A DNA stretch of 48,517 bases from CAZABC01 sp964483405. GTDB taxonomy: Bacteria > Chloroflexota > Limnocylindria > Limnocylindrales > CSP1-4. Numbering within the stretch: the stretch's first letter is position 1; each line of letters begins with the position of its first letter. The stretch covers positions 1-48,517 of the forward strand of contig CAZABC010000020.1 in the NCBI GenBank assembly GCA_964483405.1, written 5' to 3'. Shown one piece after another: positions 34,004-42,912 of the stretch. Both the position numbers and the translations under genes were made by a program. Under the pieces are notes generated by a model, which was given only the letters and a program-made list of their open reading frames with translations, was not told the DNA's origin and ran no database searches.

Positions 34004-35376
34004 CGGGCCTCCTCCCCGTCGGCCGTCGCGGACGCGTCGGTCGCATCGTCGACGAGCTCGTCGGCGTCGACCAGGTCGCCACGCTCGGCCTCGAACTCGG
34101 TCGCCGCCTCGGCCACCGAATCGACGGTGCCGAAGGTGGTCTCGGCGGCGATCCCCTCGCCGTGGAGCTCCGCCTTGCGGGCGGCCGCCGGGAGGAGACC
34201 CTCGGGCCGGACGATCATCATCACGACGAGCAGGATCCCGAAGATCAGGAAGTTGTAGCTCGCCAGGTTGAAGTTCTCGAGCAACTGGATCCCGAGGGAG
34301 TCGCCGAGGTCGTTGACCGGCGGGTTGACCCACTCGCCGAGGAACGGGAACAGGGTCTGGTTGGCGTACATCAGGACGAACGCGCCGAGCACGACACCCC
34401 GGATGCTGCCCATGCCGCCGAGGATGATCATCACCAGGATGAGGATCGAGATCGAGAACTTGAACGTCTCCGGGAAGATCGCCGTCTGGTAGGCGCCGAC
34501 GAAGGCGCCGACGAAGCCCGAGAAGCTGGCCCCGAGGGCGAACGCGAGGAGCTTCGTCGTGACGGTGTTGATCCCCATCGCCTCGGCCGCCGTCTCGTCC
34601 TCGCGGATCGCCATCCAGGCCCGACCGAGGCGGCTGTCGCGCAGGCGCCGGGTCACGAAGTAGACCCCGACGAGGATCACGACGGCGAGCAGCAGCGAGA
34701 GATACGGGGCGTTGTTGCTGAAGACGAGGTCGCCGAAGACGAGCGCCCCGATGATCGGCAGGTCGAGGGTGAACTCCGGCAGCGGGATGACCGGCGGGTC
34801 GATCGGGTTGATGCCGATCGGGCCACCGGTCAGGTTGAAGTTCTCGAGGATCGTGATGCCGAGGACGCTGATGCTGACGTTGTCGAGGTTCCGGACGACG
34901 GCCGGCACGATCTCGCCGAAGCCGAGGGTCACGATCGCCAGGTAGTCGCCGCGCAGCCGGAGTGTCGGCGCGCCGAGCAGGACGCCCCACATGGCGGCGA
35001 CGCCGACGGCGACGAAGACGACGATCCACCACGGGATGTGAGCGTCGACCGGCGTCGGCGAGGCGAGGAAGGCGGTCGTGTACGCGCCGAACACGAAGAA
35101 CGCGACGTAGCCGAGGTCGAGCAGGCCGGCGAAGCCGACGACGATGTTCAGGCCGAGGGCGAGGACCGCGTAGTAGGTCATGACGATGAGCGCGTTCGCC
35201 GTCGGCGCCGGTAGCCAGTCGATCCCGCGGAGGGCATCCTGGACGAACGGCAGCCCGAGGGCGAGACAGAGCAGGGCGACGAAGGCGATGTACTTGGGCT
35301 CGTCGGCGAAGAAGGCGCGGGCTCGCCCGAAGCGGGCGCCGCGGCCGGGGGTCAGGGGCGTCGTCGTGGCAGCCAT
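34000..35376 (-). CDS. livM: Branched-chain amino acid ABC transporter permease LivM
   Basis: 458 residues, longer than the usual 320-420. About ten membrane segments; LGLNIVVGFAGLLDLGYVAF and LGAPTLRLRGDYLAIVTLGF are LivM hallmarks, with the ATPase-coupling loop GRAWMAIREDETAAEAMGI. A large external-looking insert follows TLGFGEI (residues about 165-230). The C-terminal 60 residues are an acidic tail beyond the membrane part. The ATG at 35376 is 1 nt after the livH stop. Confidence 0.95.
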   Translation of the reverse strand: MAATTTPLTPGRGARFGRARAFFADEPKYIAFVALLCLALGLPFVQDALRGIDWLPAPTANALIVMTYYAVLALGLNIVVGFAGLLDLGYVAFFVFGAYTTAFLASPTPVDAHIPWWIVVFVAVGVAAMWGVLLGAPTLRLRGDYLAIVTLGFGEIVPAVVRNLDNVSISVLGITILENFNLTGGPIGINPIDPPVIPLPEFTLDLPIIGALVFGDLVFSNNAPYLSLLLAVVILVGVYFVTRRLRDSRLGRAWMAIREDETAAEAMGINTVTTKLLAFALGASFSGFVGAFVGAYQTAIFPETFKFSISILILVMIILGGMGSIRGVVLGAFVLMYANQTLFPFLGEWVNPPVNDLGDSLGIQLLENFNLASYNFLIFGILLVVMMIVRPEGLLPAAARKAELHGEGIAAETTFGTVDSVAEAATEFEAERGDLVDADELVDDATDASATADGEEAR

Positions 35377-35377
35377 G

Positions 35378-36355
35378 TCACGCACGCTCCGTGACCGAGC
35401 TGCCGAGCAGGCCGGTCGGTCGGAAGACGAGGATGAGGACGAGGATGCTGAAGACGACGACATCGGTCCAGCGCGGGTCGACGTAGAAGTTCATCAGCGA
35501 CTGGATGAGCCCGAGGACGATGCCGCCGAGGAAGGCGCCGGTCAGGTTCCCGATGCCGCCGAAGACCGCGCTCGTGAAGGCGAGCAGGCCGAACGGGAAG
35601 CCGTAGAACCACCAGGTCTGCCCGTTGAACAGGGCGACGATCATGCCGGCGGCGCCGGCGAGCGCGCCGGCGAGGATGAAGGTGACGCCGATCGTCCGGT
35701 TGACGTCGACGCCCATCAGGCCGGCCGCCTCGCGGTCCTGGGCGGTGGCCCGCATCGCCTTGCCCTGCCGCGTGTTCCGGACGAACCAGGCGAGCCCGAT
35801 GAGCAGGGGGACCGCGACCGCCGCGACGAAGATCTCGTCGAAGCCGATCTCGACCGAGGCGAACTCGATCGGGAACGAGATCGGACCGATCGTCGCCTCC
35901 GCGGGCAGCAGGTCGGGCAGCGCCTTCGGCGACGGCCCGAGGATGATGATCCCGACGTTCTGGAGGATGAACGACATGCCGATCGCCGAGATGAGCGTCG
36001 CCAGCGTCGGCGCGTTGCGGAGCGGCCGGTAGGCGACCCGCTCGATCGACGAGTTGAGGGTCGCGGTGATCAGCATGATGACCGGCAGCGCCATGAGCGC
36101 GAGGGCCAGGGTCGGCTCCATCCCGAGGATGCTCGGGATCGTCGTCACGGCGAAGAACGTCAGCATCGTTCCGAGCATGAAGACGTCGCCGTGGGCGAAG
36201 TTGATGAGCTGGAGGATGCCGTAGACGAGCGTGTAGCCCATCGCCACGAGGGCGATGATCAGCCCGTTGAACAGGCCGATCGACAGGACGTCGACGCACT
36301 TGCCGACGTCGTTGATGCAGCCGCCCACGATGGGCATGGCGTTGACGATATCCAC
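35378..36355 (-). CDS. livH: Branched-chain amino acid ABC transporter permease LivH
   Basis: 325 residues from a GTG with GGAGGGAG about 10 nt upstream. Membrane segments and the family motifs GLFNGLIIALVAMGYTLVYG, INFAHGDVFMLG, coupling loop GKAMRATAQDREAAGLMGVD and GGIGNLTGAFLGGIVLG are present. It pairs with LivM to form the translocation path. It is separated from livK by 105 nt with a stable hairpin, so it may be expressed below the binding protein. Confidence 0.96.
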   Translation of the reverse strand: MDIVNAMPIVGGCINDVGKCVDVLSIGLFNGLIIALVAMGYTLVYGILQLINFAHGDVFMLGTMLTFFAVTTIPSILGMEPTLALALMALPVIMLITATLNSSIERVAYRPLRNAPTLATLISAIGMSFILQNVGIIILGPSPKALPDLLPAEATIGPISFPIEFASVEIGFDEIFVAAVAVPLLIGLAWFVRNTRQGKAMRATAQDREAAGLMGVDVNRTIGVTFILAGALAGAAGMIVALFNGQTWWFYGFPFGLLAFTSAVFGGIGNLTGAFLGGIVLGLIQSLMNFYVDPRWTDVVVFSILVLILVFRPTGLLGSSVTERA

Positions 36356-36394
36356 GCTGGCGGCTCCCTCCTCCGTCCCTCGCCTCGATAGGCA

Positions 36395-36428
36395 GCGAGG
36401 CCGGTCACCAGGCGGTGGCCGGCCTCGC
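36395..36428 (-). terminator. Strong hairpin between livK and livH
   Basis: GCGAGGCCGG (36395-36404) and CCGGCCTCGC (36419-36428) are perfectly complementary and the inner CACC/GGTG also pairs around a 4-nt loop. No U-run. In solute-binding-protein operons such a hairpin commonly causes partial termination or protects the upstream mRNA. Confidence 0.65.
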
Positions 36429-36460
36429 AGAACTCACACGTCGGGTGCCGACGGTCCGGG

Positions 36461-37687
36461 CTACTCGCCCAGCTTCGTCGTCTCGACGAACTTGCCGTCC
36501 TGGACCTCGAACCCGGCGAAGACCGTCAGGCTCGTGTCGCCGTTCGCGTCGAACGACCAGGTCCCGAGGGTCCCCTCGTAGTCCTTCCAGTCGGCGAGCG
36601 CGTCGAGCACGCCCTTGCGGAGCTCCTCGGCCGTCTTCGCGCCGGCCTTCGAGGCCCGCTCGATGGCGTCGAAGACGACGTTCGCCGCCTCGTAGCCGTA
36701 GATCGTGTAGCCCTGGAGCTCGCCGTACTTCTCGCGGTAGGTGTCGCGGAACTCGGCCGCGGCGCCCTCGTAGTTCTCGGGGCCGATGCCGCCGAAGGTG
36801 ATGTAGGTGCCCTCGGCCGCCTCGCCGGCCGCCTCGATGAAGGCGTCCTCGTAGATGCCGTCGGGGCCCATCAGCTTGACGTCGGCCATCGCCGCGCGGA
36901 GGTCGCGCCAGAGCTGGCCGGCGTTCTGCTGGGTGATGCCGCCGAAGTACACGAGATCGGGCGCGCCGCCCTTGATCTTCTCGGCGAGGGCCTTGTAGTC
37001 GGTCTCCTTGCCGGTGATCTGGTCGTGGCCGAGGACCTCGAGGCCGATCTCCTTGGCCGAGGCCTCGAAGACGTCGGCGACGCCCTTGCCGTAGATCTGG
37101 CTGTCGTCGATGACGTAGACCTTGGCCGCGCCGAGGTCCTTCGCCCAGCTGGCGCCGGCGAAGCCCTGCAGGTCGTCCGCGGGGATGACGCGGTAGTAGT
37201 TGTGCTGGCAGCCGTTCGGGTAGTACTTGCCCGGCTCGTCCGCCTCGCCCTTGCCGGGCTTGGTGAGGCCGGGGTAGGTGTTGGCCGGGCTGACCATCGG
37301 GATGCCGGCCCCGCACAGGATCGGGATGCCGATCTTGGCCGCGCCGGAGTTGAACGTGCCGATGTAGGCGACGAGGTCGTCGGTCGCGGCCGCCTCGGTC
37401 GCGATCGCCGTGGCCCGCTCGGGGGTCCAGGCGCCGGCCTCGGCCGTCGAGTCGTCCTGGTCGACGTACTTGATGGTCCAGCCGTCGATGACGCCGCCGC
37501 GCTCGTCGAGGGCGAGCTTGATGGCGTTGACGATGGTGTCCGACTGGCCCTTGGACGAGCCCTGCCGCGGCAGCTCGGACCAGACCTGGACGGTTCCCTT
37601 CTCACCGTCGGTGCCGCCGTCGCCGCTGCAGGCGACGAAGACGAACGCCGCAGCGGCCGCCAGGGTGGCGAGTTTCCTGAGTCGCAT
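36461..37687 (-). CDS. livK: Branched-chain amino acid-type substrate-binding lipoprotein LivK
   Basis: 408 residues. Signal peptide with a lipobox ending FVFVACSGDGG, so the mature protein is lipid-anchored. Periplasmic-binding-protein type 1 fold of the Leu/Ile/Val family: GQSDTIVNAIKLALDERGGV, IPMVSPANTYPGL, AAKVYVIDDSQIYGKGVADV and GYTIYGYEAANVVFDAIERA. AGGAGG lies 7 nt before the ATG at 37687; the in-frame GTG at 37693 would be only 1 nt from it and is rejected. First gene of livKHMGF. The exact ligand (Leu/Ile/Val, amide or urea-like) is not determinable. Confidence 0.94.
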   Translation of the reverse strand: MRLRKLATLAAAAAFVFVACSGDGGTDGEKGTVQVWSELPRQGSSKGQSDTIVNAIKLALDERGGVIDGWTIKYVDQDDSTAEAGAWTPERATAIATEAAATDDLVAYIGTFNSGAAKIGIPILCGAGIPMVSPANTYPGLTKPGKGEADEPGKYYPNGCQHNYYRVIPADDLQGFAGASWAKDLGAAKVYVIDDSQIYGKGVADVFEASAKEIGLEVLGHDQITGKETDYKALAEKIKGGAPDLVYFGGITQQNAGQLWRDLRAAMADVKLMGPDGIYEDAFIEAAGEAAEGTYITFGGIGPENYEGAAAEFRDTYREKYGELQGYTIYGYEAANVVFDAIERASKAGAKTAEELRKGVLDALADWKDYEGTLGTWSFDANGDTSLTVFAGFEVQDGKFVETTKLGE

Positions 37688-38062
37688 TCGCACTCCTCCT
37701 ACTTCGGTCGGGACACCTGCACCCCGCCGAGTCCCGGTCTAGCGAGGGGTCCGGCGCCCTTCGAACGGTGGCGGCCATCAGCCCCGGGACGGGGGCGGGG
37801 GCACGCGACGCGGTCGCGGTGCGTGGCGGACGCCGGGCGCAGGATCCGGACGTCGGGCGGCGCGCAGGATGCCGCCGGAACGATGCCGTATGATAGCCAT
37901 GGCCAGTTCGAATGCAACACCGGTCGTCGAGCGACCCGGGCGTGGCTGTCGAGCACTCTGCTCGCCCCCCGTGCGGCGCGCCGGCCCCGGTGGCCGTCCC
38001 CTCCGGCCCGGATGGGTGACGGACGCGAGCTCGGCCGATCCGAACGAGGTGGACCCAGCGGC
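37688..38062. other. Divergent region between livK and the GNAT gene
   Basis: 375 nt. It contains the livK ribosome binding site and possible -10, a palindromic TATGATA near 37889 that could be a -10 for either strand, and a short CGCGAC/GTCGCG stem. The plus-strand frame of the GNAT gene is open across it but without similarity; I see no other gene. Confidence 0.55.
37736..37741 (-). promoter_or_regulatory. Possible -10 box of livK
   Basis: TAGACC inside CCCTCGCTAGAC on the minus strand, 48 nt before livK. The 12-mer CCCTCGCTAGAC occurs identically at the leaderless promoter at 9322-9333, which is the main reason to list it. Confidence 0.3.
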
Positions 38063-38527
38063 GTGGATTACTTGGTCCGACCGGCTCGCATCACGGACGT
38101 CGATCGACTCGTGGCCCTGGCGGGCCGCCAGTTCGCACCCGACGATCCCGACGCGCCGCTCGCGGCCGCGGACCTGCTGCGGCAGCTCGTCTACCTGCCG
38201 AATGCGAGCGTGCTCGTCGCCGAGGCCCGTCGCGGTCTCGCCGGCGGGGCCGTCCTCGCCCTCCGGCCGTCGGTCGTGACCGGCGGCTACGTCGGGACGG
38301 TGGACCTCCTGGTCGCCGATCCCGACCACGACGTCGATCGCGTCGTGGACGTCCTGCTCGCCGAGATCGTGCGCTCGGCGGGGAACAAGGGGTGCCGGCT
38401 CGTCGAAGCGCGACGGCCGGACGACCCGACCGAGCACGATCGCTGGGCTCGCAGCGGCTTCGTCGCCGCGGGCCCACGGATCGAACGACCCGTGGCGGCG
38501 ACGAGGGCATCCGCCGGCCGCGGCTGA
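38063..38527 (+). CDS. GNAT-family N-acetyltransferase
   Basis: 154 residues from a GTG at 38063; an ATG at 38012 is an alternative. DYLVRPARITDVDRLVALAG is the usual first strand and helix of a GNAT domain, and GGYVGTVDLLVADPDHDVDR followed by VVDVLLAEIVRSAGNKGCRL fits the acetyl-CoA-binding strand and helix, although the Q/RxxGxG/A loop is not classical. RWARSGFVAAGPRIERPV matches the family's last strands. Acceptor unknown. The NYN-domain gene follows after 19 nt. Confidence 0.72.
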   Translation: MDYLVRPARITDVDRLVALAGRQFAPDDPDAPLAAADLLRQLVYLPNASVLVAEARRGLAGGAVLALRPSVVTGGYVGTVDLLVADPDHDVDRVVDVLLAEIVRSAGNKGCRLVEARRPDDPTEHDRWARSGFVAAGPRIERPVAATRASAGRG

Positions 38528-38546
38528 GCATCACTGAGGAGTCAAC

Positions 38547-40451
38547 GTGGGCAAGAACGTCGCCGTCTTCGTCGACGTGGCGAACATCTTCTACGCGGCC
38601 AAGGCCGCCGGCGTCGACATCGACTACGTGACGCTGCTCAAAGCGGCCACGGCCGGTCGCGACTTCGTCCGGGCGTACGCCTACACCGGCCTCGACCCCG
38701 AGAACGAGAACCAGCGCAACTTCCATAGCTTCCTGGCGCGCCACGGCTACAAGGTCGTGAGCAAGGACATCCGCAAGTACGGCGACGGGAAGGTGAAGGC
38801 GAACCTCGACATCGAGCTGGTCGTCGACATGATGAAGACGGCCCGCAACCTCGACGTCGCGGTCGTCATCAGCGGCGACGGCGACTTCGCGCCGGCCATC
38901 CGGGCGGTCCAGGAGATGGGCGTCCGGGTCGAGGTCATCAGCTTCCGGGGCAACACGAGCTCCGATCTCATCGAGGTCGCCGACCTGTTCACCGACATCG
39001 CGGCGATCGCGAAGGTCGAGAAGGGGTCCTCGCGTTCGGGCCGGCGGGTCGCCGACGCCGAGGAGGAGGATCTCTCGATGACGGAGGTCCCCGACAAGCT
39101 GACCGAGGGCACCGGCCGCGGTCGCGGTCGGAGCCGCGGCCGGACCCGGACCGAGCGGGCCGCTCCCGAGCGCGTCGCGCTCGAGGCCGCCCCCGCCCGG
39201 CCGACGCGTCGCCGAACGTCCCCTGCCGCCCCCATGGCGGCGCGCGGCTCGGCCGCTGGCGAGCCGGCCGTCGAGCCGTCCGCGGCCGGGCTGGTCGCCC
39301 TGCCCGGCGAGAAGCTGTCCCGGGTGCCGGCGGCGAGCGCCGCCGCTGCCGCGGGGCCGGCGATCGAGGACGAGGAGACGACCCCGTTCGACGCCGACAT
39401 GACCATCGACGGGCAGCCCGGCGCGGCCGAGGCCGGCGAAGAGGCCGGAGCCGAGGGCGAGGCCGGTCGCCGCCGCCGCCGCCGCCGGGGTGGTCGCGGT
39501 CGCGGCCGCGGCCGTGGCACCGGTTCCGCCGAAACAGCCAACGGGCCCGAGGGGGGCGAAGTGCCGGCATTCGTCGAGGACGACCTCGACGTCGCTCCCG
39601 CCCCGCGCATCCCGCGCGCAGCCGCGTTCGGCTCCGTCTGGGACGCCCAGATCGGGACGCCGACCGCTCCGGCGCCGCTGGCCGAAGCGGGCAGCACGGA
39701 CGAGGAGGACTTCGAGGAGCCCGAGATCCCCGAGTACCTCATCGCCGAGCGGAACCGCGGTCGCGGCGCCCGCGCCGGTGGCCAGGGCGGGCGCGGCCCG
39801 CGCGGTGGCCGGTCGGCCTACGTCGCGGCGATGGAGCGCGAGCGGTACGGCGGGGCCGGCCGTGGTGGAAGCTCCGGGCGCTACCAGGAGCCCCCTGGCC
39901 GAGCGGCGGCGCCCGCACCCCGGAGCCGGGGGGCGGACCGGAGCGCCGATCGCCGACCGGAGCGGTCGCCGGGTCGCGGAGGTGACCCGTGGTCCGAGGT
40001 CCCGCCCGAGGTCGAAGCGATGCTCCGGCAGCAGCTCGTCACGCCGTCGGGTGGCACTCGGGCGGCGCCGACGCCGGCCGCCGCGACCAGCGCGCCGAAA
40101 CCGGCTCGGCGGCGCCCGACCGGGAAGGCCAGCGAGGCCCCGGCGGACGAGCCGGCGGCCGACGTGGCCGAGGCTCGGACCGCGGAGGCCGCGCCCGCTG
40201 AGGCCACGACCGCGCCGAAGCGCCGGACGCGGAAGCCTGCCGCGGCTCCCGGGGCGGCGCCTGCCGCGTCCCCCGAGGCCGACGCCAGCGAGCCGAAGCC
40301 GGCCCGCCGACGCACGACCCGGAAGGCCGCCGAGGCGCCGGCGGACGCGCCGGCTCCGGTCGCCGCCGAGGTCGGCGAGGCCGCGCCCGCGGAGGCCACG
40401 ACCGCGCCGAAGCGCCGGACCCGGAAGACCGCGGCCGCGCCCGAGTCCTGA
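38547..40451 (+). CDS. NYN-domain (LabA/DUF88-like) protein with long basic repetitive tail
   Basis: 634 residues from a GTG with GAGGAG 6 nt upstream. Residues 1-160 form an NYN/PIN-like domain: GKNVAVFVDVANIFYAAKAA, then ISGDGDFAPAIRAVQEMG and VEVISFRGNTSSDLIEVADL; conserved Asp residues fit a metal-dependent RNase site. Residues 165-634 are disordered: RGRGR-type runs at about 190 and 310, RG/GRG clusters near 410, and two tandem Lys/Arg-Pro-Ala repeats at the end resembling histone-H1-like tails. I infer an RNA- or DNA-associated nuclease. LabA-type proteins in cyanobacteria affect circadian expression, but that role is not implied here. Confidence 0.85.
   Translation: MGKNVAVFVDVANIFYAAKAAGVDIDYVTLLKAATAGRDFVRAYAYTGLDPENENQRNFHSFLARHGYKVVSKDIRKYGDGKVKANLDIELVVDMMKTARNLDVAVVISGDGDFAPAIRAVQEMGVRVEVISFRGNTSSDLIEVADLFTDIAAIAKVEKGSSRSGRRVADAEEEDLSMTEVPDKLTEGTGRGRGRSRGRTRTERAAPERVALEAAPARPTRRRTSPAAPMAARGSAAGEPAVEPSAAGLVALPGEKLSRVPAASAAAAAGPAIEDEETTPFDADMTIDGQPGAAEAGEEAGAEGEAGRRRRRRRGGRGRGRGRGTGSAETANGPEGGEVPAFVEDDLDVAPAPRIPRAAAFGSVWDAQIGTPTAPAPLAEAGSTDEEDFEEPEIPEYLIAERNRGRGARAGGQGGRGPRGGRSAYVAAMERERYGGAGRGGSSGRYQEPPGRAAAPAPRSRGADRSADRRPERSPGRGGDPWSEVPPEVEAMLRQQLVTPSGGTRAAPTPAAATSAPKPARRRPTGKASEAPADEPAADVAEARTAEAAPAEATTAPKRRTRKPAAAPGAAPAASPEADASEPKPARRRTTRKAAEAPADAPAPVAAEVGEAAPAEATTAPKRRTRKTAAAPES
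40089..40448 (+). repeat. Two tandem coding repeats in the NYN protein tail
   Basis: Unit 1 (40089-40286) and unit 2 (40287-40448) both run from PKPARRRxTxKAxEAPAD to EAAPAEATTAPKRRTRK. The last 51 nt of the shared part (40185-40235 and 40377-40427) differ at two positions only, indicating recent duplication or selection on the basic motif. Confidence 0.8.
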
Positions 40452-40459
40452 ACGGGACG

Positions 40460-41707
40460 ATGGGCGGGTTCCGGACCCGCGGTCAGCCGGGCGCGAGCGA
40501 GGTCGTCCGGGCCTTCCTCGCGGGCACGATGCCACATGCCCTGCTCCTGGCCGGTCCGCCGTCCGTCGGCAAGACGACGCTCGGGCTCGACATCGCGGCG
40601 GCGCTGCTGTGTGCGGCCGATGATCCGTCCGGGCGGCCCTGCCGGGCATGTCGGCCGTGCCGGATGGTCGACTCCGGGAACCACCCGGATCTCCACCGGG
40701 TCGGGCCGGAGGGCGCAGCCGGCCAGGTCGGGATCGGCCGGGTCCGGGAGCTGACGACGGAGCTCTCGCTCCTGCCGGTCGAGGGGGGCGCGAGGGTGGC
40801 CGTCGTCGAGGCCGCCCACCGGATGAACGAGGACGCCCAGAACGCGCTCCTCAAGACGCTCGAGGAGCCGCCGGCCGGCGTCACGATCGTCCTGTGTGCC
40901 GACGAGGAGGAGCGCCTCCTCCCGACGGTCCGGTCGCGCTGCGCACGGGTCCGCCTCGGTCCCGTCGGGTCCCGCGACATCGAGACGATCCTCGGCGAGG
41001 CCGGCGTCGCCGACGCCGCGCTCGCCGGCCGCCTCGCCCGCCTCGCCCGCGGGCGCCCGGGACTCGCGATGGCCTACGCCCTTTCGGGCGAGGCCGCGAC
41101 GATCCGGGCCGAGGTCGCCCGGTCCCTCGTCGACCTGCTGGCGGTCGGCCGCGCCGGTCGGCTCGTCCGGATCCGTGAGATCGTCGCCCGGGCCGACGTC
41201 GCGGCCGCGGCGCTCGCCGCGGCCGCCGGGTCGCCCGGCGCCGCGCCGGCGACGGGCAGGGCGAGGGGCCGGGCCCGCGGCACGCGACGCGCTGCCGGAT
41301 CGGCCGCCCCCGTGATGTCCGACGCCGGCCCGAGCGACGCCACCGCCGACGAGCCCGTCGAGCCGGCCGGCCAGCCCGACGCATCCGCCCGCGCGCCCGA
41401 TGCGACCGCCGCGTCGACCCGCGGGTCGGCCGCCGACCGCCGACGGGCGAGCGGCTGGCTCCTCGAGACGTGGACCGACCTGGCCCGCGACCTCGCCGCG
41501 CTCGCCGTCGCCGGGCCGACGGCGGTCCGCGACACCGCGCTGCTCGACGAGCTCGTCGCGGCGGATGCCGCGATCGAGCCTGGCGCCGCCGCGGCGTTCC
41601 TGCCCCGACTCGCTCGCGCCGGGATGCAGCTGGAGGCGAACGTCAGCCCCGAGCTGCTCGTCGACGTCCTCGTCCTCGCCTGGCCGAGGGCCCGGGTCGC
41701 CGCGTGA
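40460..41707 (+). CDS. holB: DNA polymerase III delta-prime subunit
   Basis: 415 residues. Clamp-loader AAA+ protein: HALLLAGPPSVGKTTLGLDI (Walker A, with P-loop GPPSVGKTT), zinc module C-x9-C-x2-C-x2-C (CRACRPC at the end), RVAVVEAAHRMNEDAQNALL, KTLEEPPAG and the TVRSRC sensor/SRC motif. It loads the beta clamp. Residues about 255-335 are an Ala/Arg/Asp-rich low-complexity insert before the C-terminal collar helices. The stop overlaps the acyP start (GTGA). Confidence 0.93.
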   Translation: MGGFRTRGQPGASEVVRAFLAGTMPHALLLAGPPSVGKTTLGLDIAAALLCAADDPSGRPCRACRPCRMVDSGNHPDLHRVGPEGAAGQVGIGRVRELTTELSLLPVEGGARVAVVEAAHRMNEDAQNALLKTLEEPPAGVTIVLCADEEERLLPTVRSRCARVRLGPVGSRDIETILGEAGVADAALAGRLARLARGRPGLAMAYALSGEAATIRAEVARSLVDLLAVGRAGRLVRIREIVARADVAAAALAAAAGSPGAAPATGRARGRARGTRRAAGSAAPVMSDAGPSDATADEPVEPAGQPDASARAPDATAASTRGSAADRRRASGWLLETWTDLARDLAALAVAGPTAVRDTALLDELVAADAAIEPGAAAAFLPRLARAGMQLEANVSPELLVDVLVLAWPRARVAA

Positions 41708-42012
41708 CCGGGCCGGCCGCCCCGCGCCGGTTGGAGGCCGTCGTCCGGGGCCGGGTCCAGGGCGTCGGCTACCGGGTCTTCGTCGCTCGCCGGGCGAGCG
41801 CGCTCGGGCTGGCCGGCTGGGTCGCGAACGCGCCCGACGGTAGCGTCGTCTGCATCGCGGAGGGCGAGGACGACGCGCTGCGGTCGCTCCTGGAGGACCT
41901 CCGGGCGGGTCCGCCCGCGGCATGGGTCCGCGACGTCGCCGAGCGATGGACGCCCGCCGTCGGGCTCAAGCCCCCGTTCAGCGTCCGGAGCGGCGACCAC
42001 ACGGGCGACTGA
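41704..42012 (+). CDS. acyP: Acylphosphatase
   Basis: 102 residues from a GTG overlapping the holB stop. The signature VRGRVQGVGYRVFVARRASA carries the catalytic Arg, and GLAGWVANAPDGSVVCIAEG the catalytic Asn. Hydrolyses acyl phosphates such as carbamoyl- or acetyl-phosphate. The C-terminal half VRDVAERWTPAVGLKPPFSV is slightly diverged but complete. Confidence 0.93.
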   Translation: MTGPAAPRRLEAVVRGRVQGVGYRVFVARRASALGLAGWVANAPDGSVVCIAEGEDDALRSLLEDLRAGPPAAWVRDVAERWTPAVGLKPPFSVRSGDHTGD

Positions 42013-42030
42013 CCGGGGCGTCGGCCGGGC

Positions 42031-42822
42031 TCAGAGCAGCCCTTCGAGCAGCCCGCCGTCGACCGCGGTGAATGTCCCGGTCATGTAGCCGGCGGGCTCC
42101 GAGCACAGGAAGGCGACGAGCGCGGCCAGCTCGTCGGGTCGGCCGTAGCGGCGGGCCGGCACCGACGCCTCGTTGGCGGCCCGGACCTGGGCCGCGGCTC
42201 GCCCGGTGCGCTGCGCCGTGCCTGCATCGAGCGCCTCGATCCGCGGGGTGTCGAACCGGCCCGGCAGGACGCCGTTGATCGTCACGCCGTCGGCGGCGAC
42301 CGCCCGTGCCGCCGTCTTCATCCAGGCCGCCAGGGCGCTCCGCCCGGCGTTCGAGTAGACGAGCTCCGGCACCGGCTGCCGGATCGCGTACGACAGCAGC
42401 CCGACGATGCGCCCCCAGCGCCGCTCGCGCATCGCCGGGAGCAGGAGCGTCGCGAGCTCGATCGGGGTCGTCGCGAGGAGCTGGAAGGCCCGGCCCCAGG
42501 CCTCGCCGTCGGTCGCCGTCGGATCGACCGTCGGTGGTCCGCCGGCGTTGAGCACGGCGATGTCGATCGGCCCGAGCGCGGCCAGCGCCGCATCGGCGAT
42601 CCGTCTGGCTGCATCGGGCTCGGCGGCGTCGGCCGGGACGATGACGATCTCGACGCCGTGGGCGGCCCGCAGCGCCGCGGCCGTCGCCTCGAGCCGCCCC
42701 GCGTCGCGTGCGTACAGGGCGAGGCGACAGCCCTCGCCGGCGAGCCGCTCGGCACAGGCCCGGCCGAGCCCGGAGGAGGCTCCGCCGACGACCGCCGTCC
42801 GGCCCCTGATCCCGAGCTCCAT
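42031..42822 (-). CDS. SDR-family oxidoreductase with atypical active site
   Basis: 263 residues. Rossmann SDR: GRTAVVGGASSGLGRACAER (TGxxxGxG type), VLNAGGPPT, and the distal DGVTINGVLPGRFDTPRIEA and AVDGGLLEGLL. In the active-site helix the YxxxK motif reads YSNAGR: Tyr is present but the Lys is replaced, as in a divergent SDR group with SNxxR. Catalysis or substrate is therefore uncertain. ATG at 42822 follows AAGGAG. The gene is opposite to its neighbours and convergent with acyP. Confidence 0.85.
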   Translation of the reverse strand: MELGIRGRTAVVGGASSGLGRACAERLAGEGCRLALYARDAGRLEATAAALRAAHGVEIVIVPADAAEPDAARRIADAALAALGPIDIAVLNAGGPPTVDPTATDGEAWGRAFQLLATTPIELATLLLPAMRERRWGRIVGLLSYAIRQPVPELVYSNAGRSALAAWMKTAARAVAADGVTINGVLPGRFDTPRIEALDAGTAQRTGRAAAQVRAANEASVPARRYGRPDELAALVAFLCSEPAGYMTGTFTAVDGGLLEGLL

Positions 42823-42912
42823 GACGCTCCTTTCGATGGCCCCTTCGGATGACGGGCAGGGGACCTGTTCGCTATCGCTGCCGACGCGTGCCGGCAGCAC
42901 GCTTGGGCTGCG

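Noticed and set aside
37693..37693. GTG six bases upstream as the livK start
   Set aside because: It leaves only 1 nt to the AGGAGG; the ATG at 37687 has the correct 7-nt spacing.
37899..38279. Open frame starting at an ATG four bases after TATGAT
   Set aside because: Its translation is low-complexity and it overlaps the GNAT gene in another frame; the GNAT frame has family similarity.
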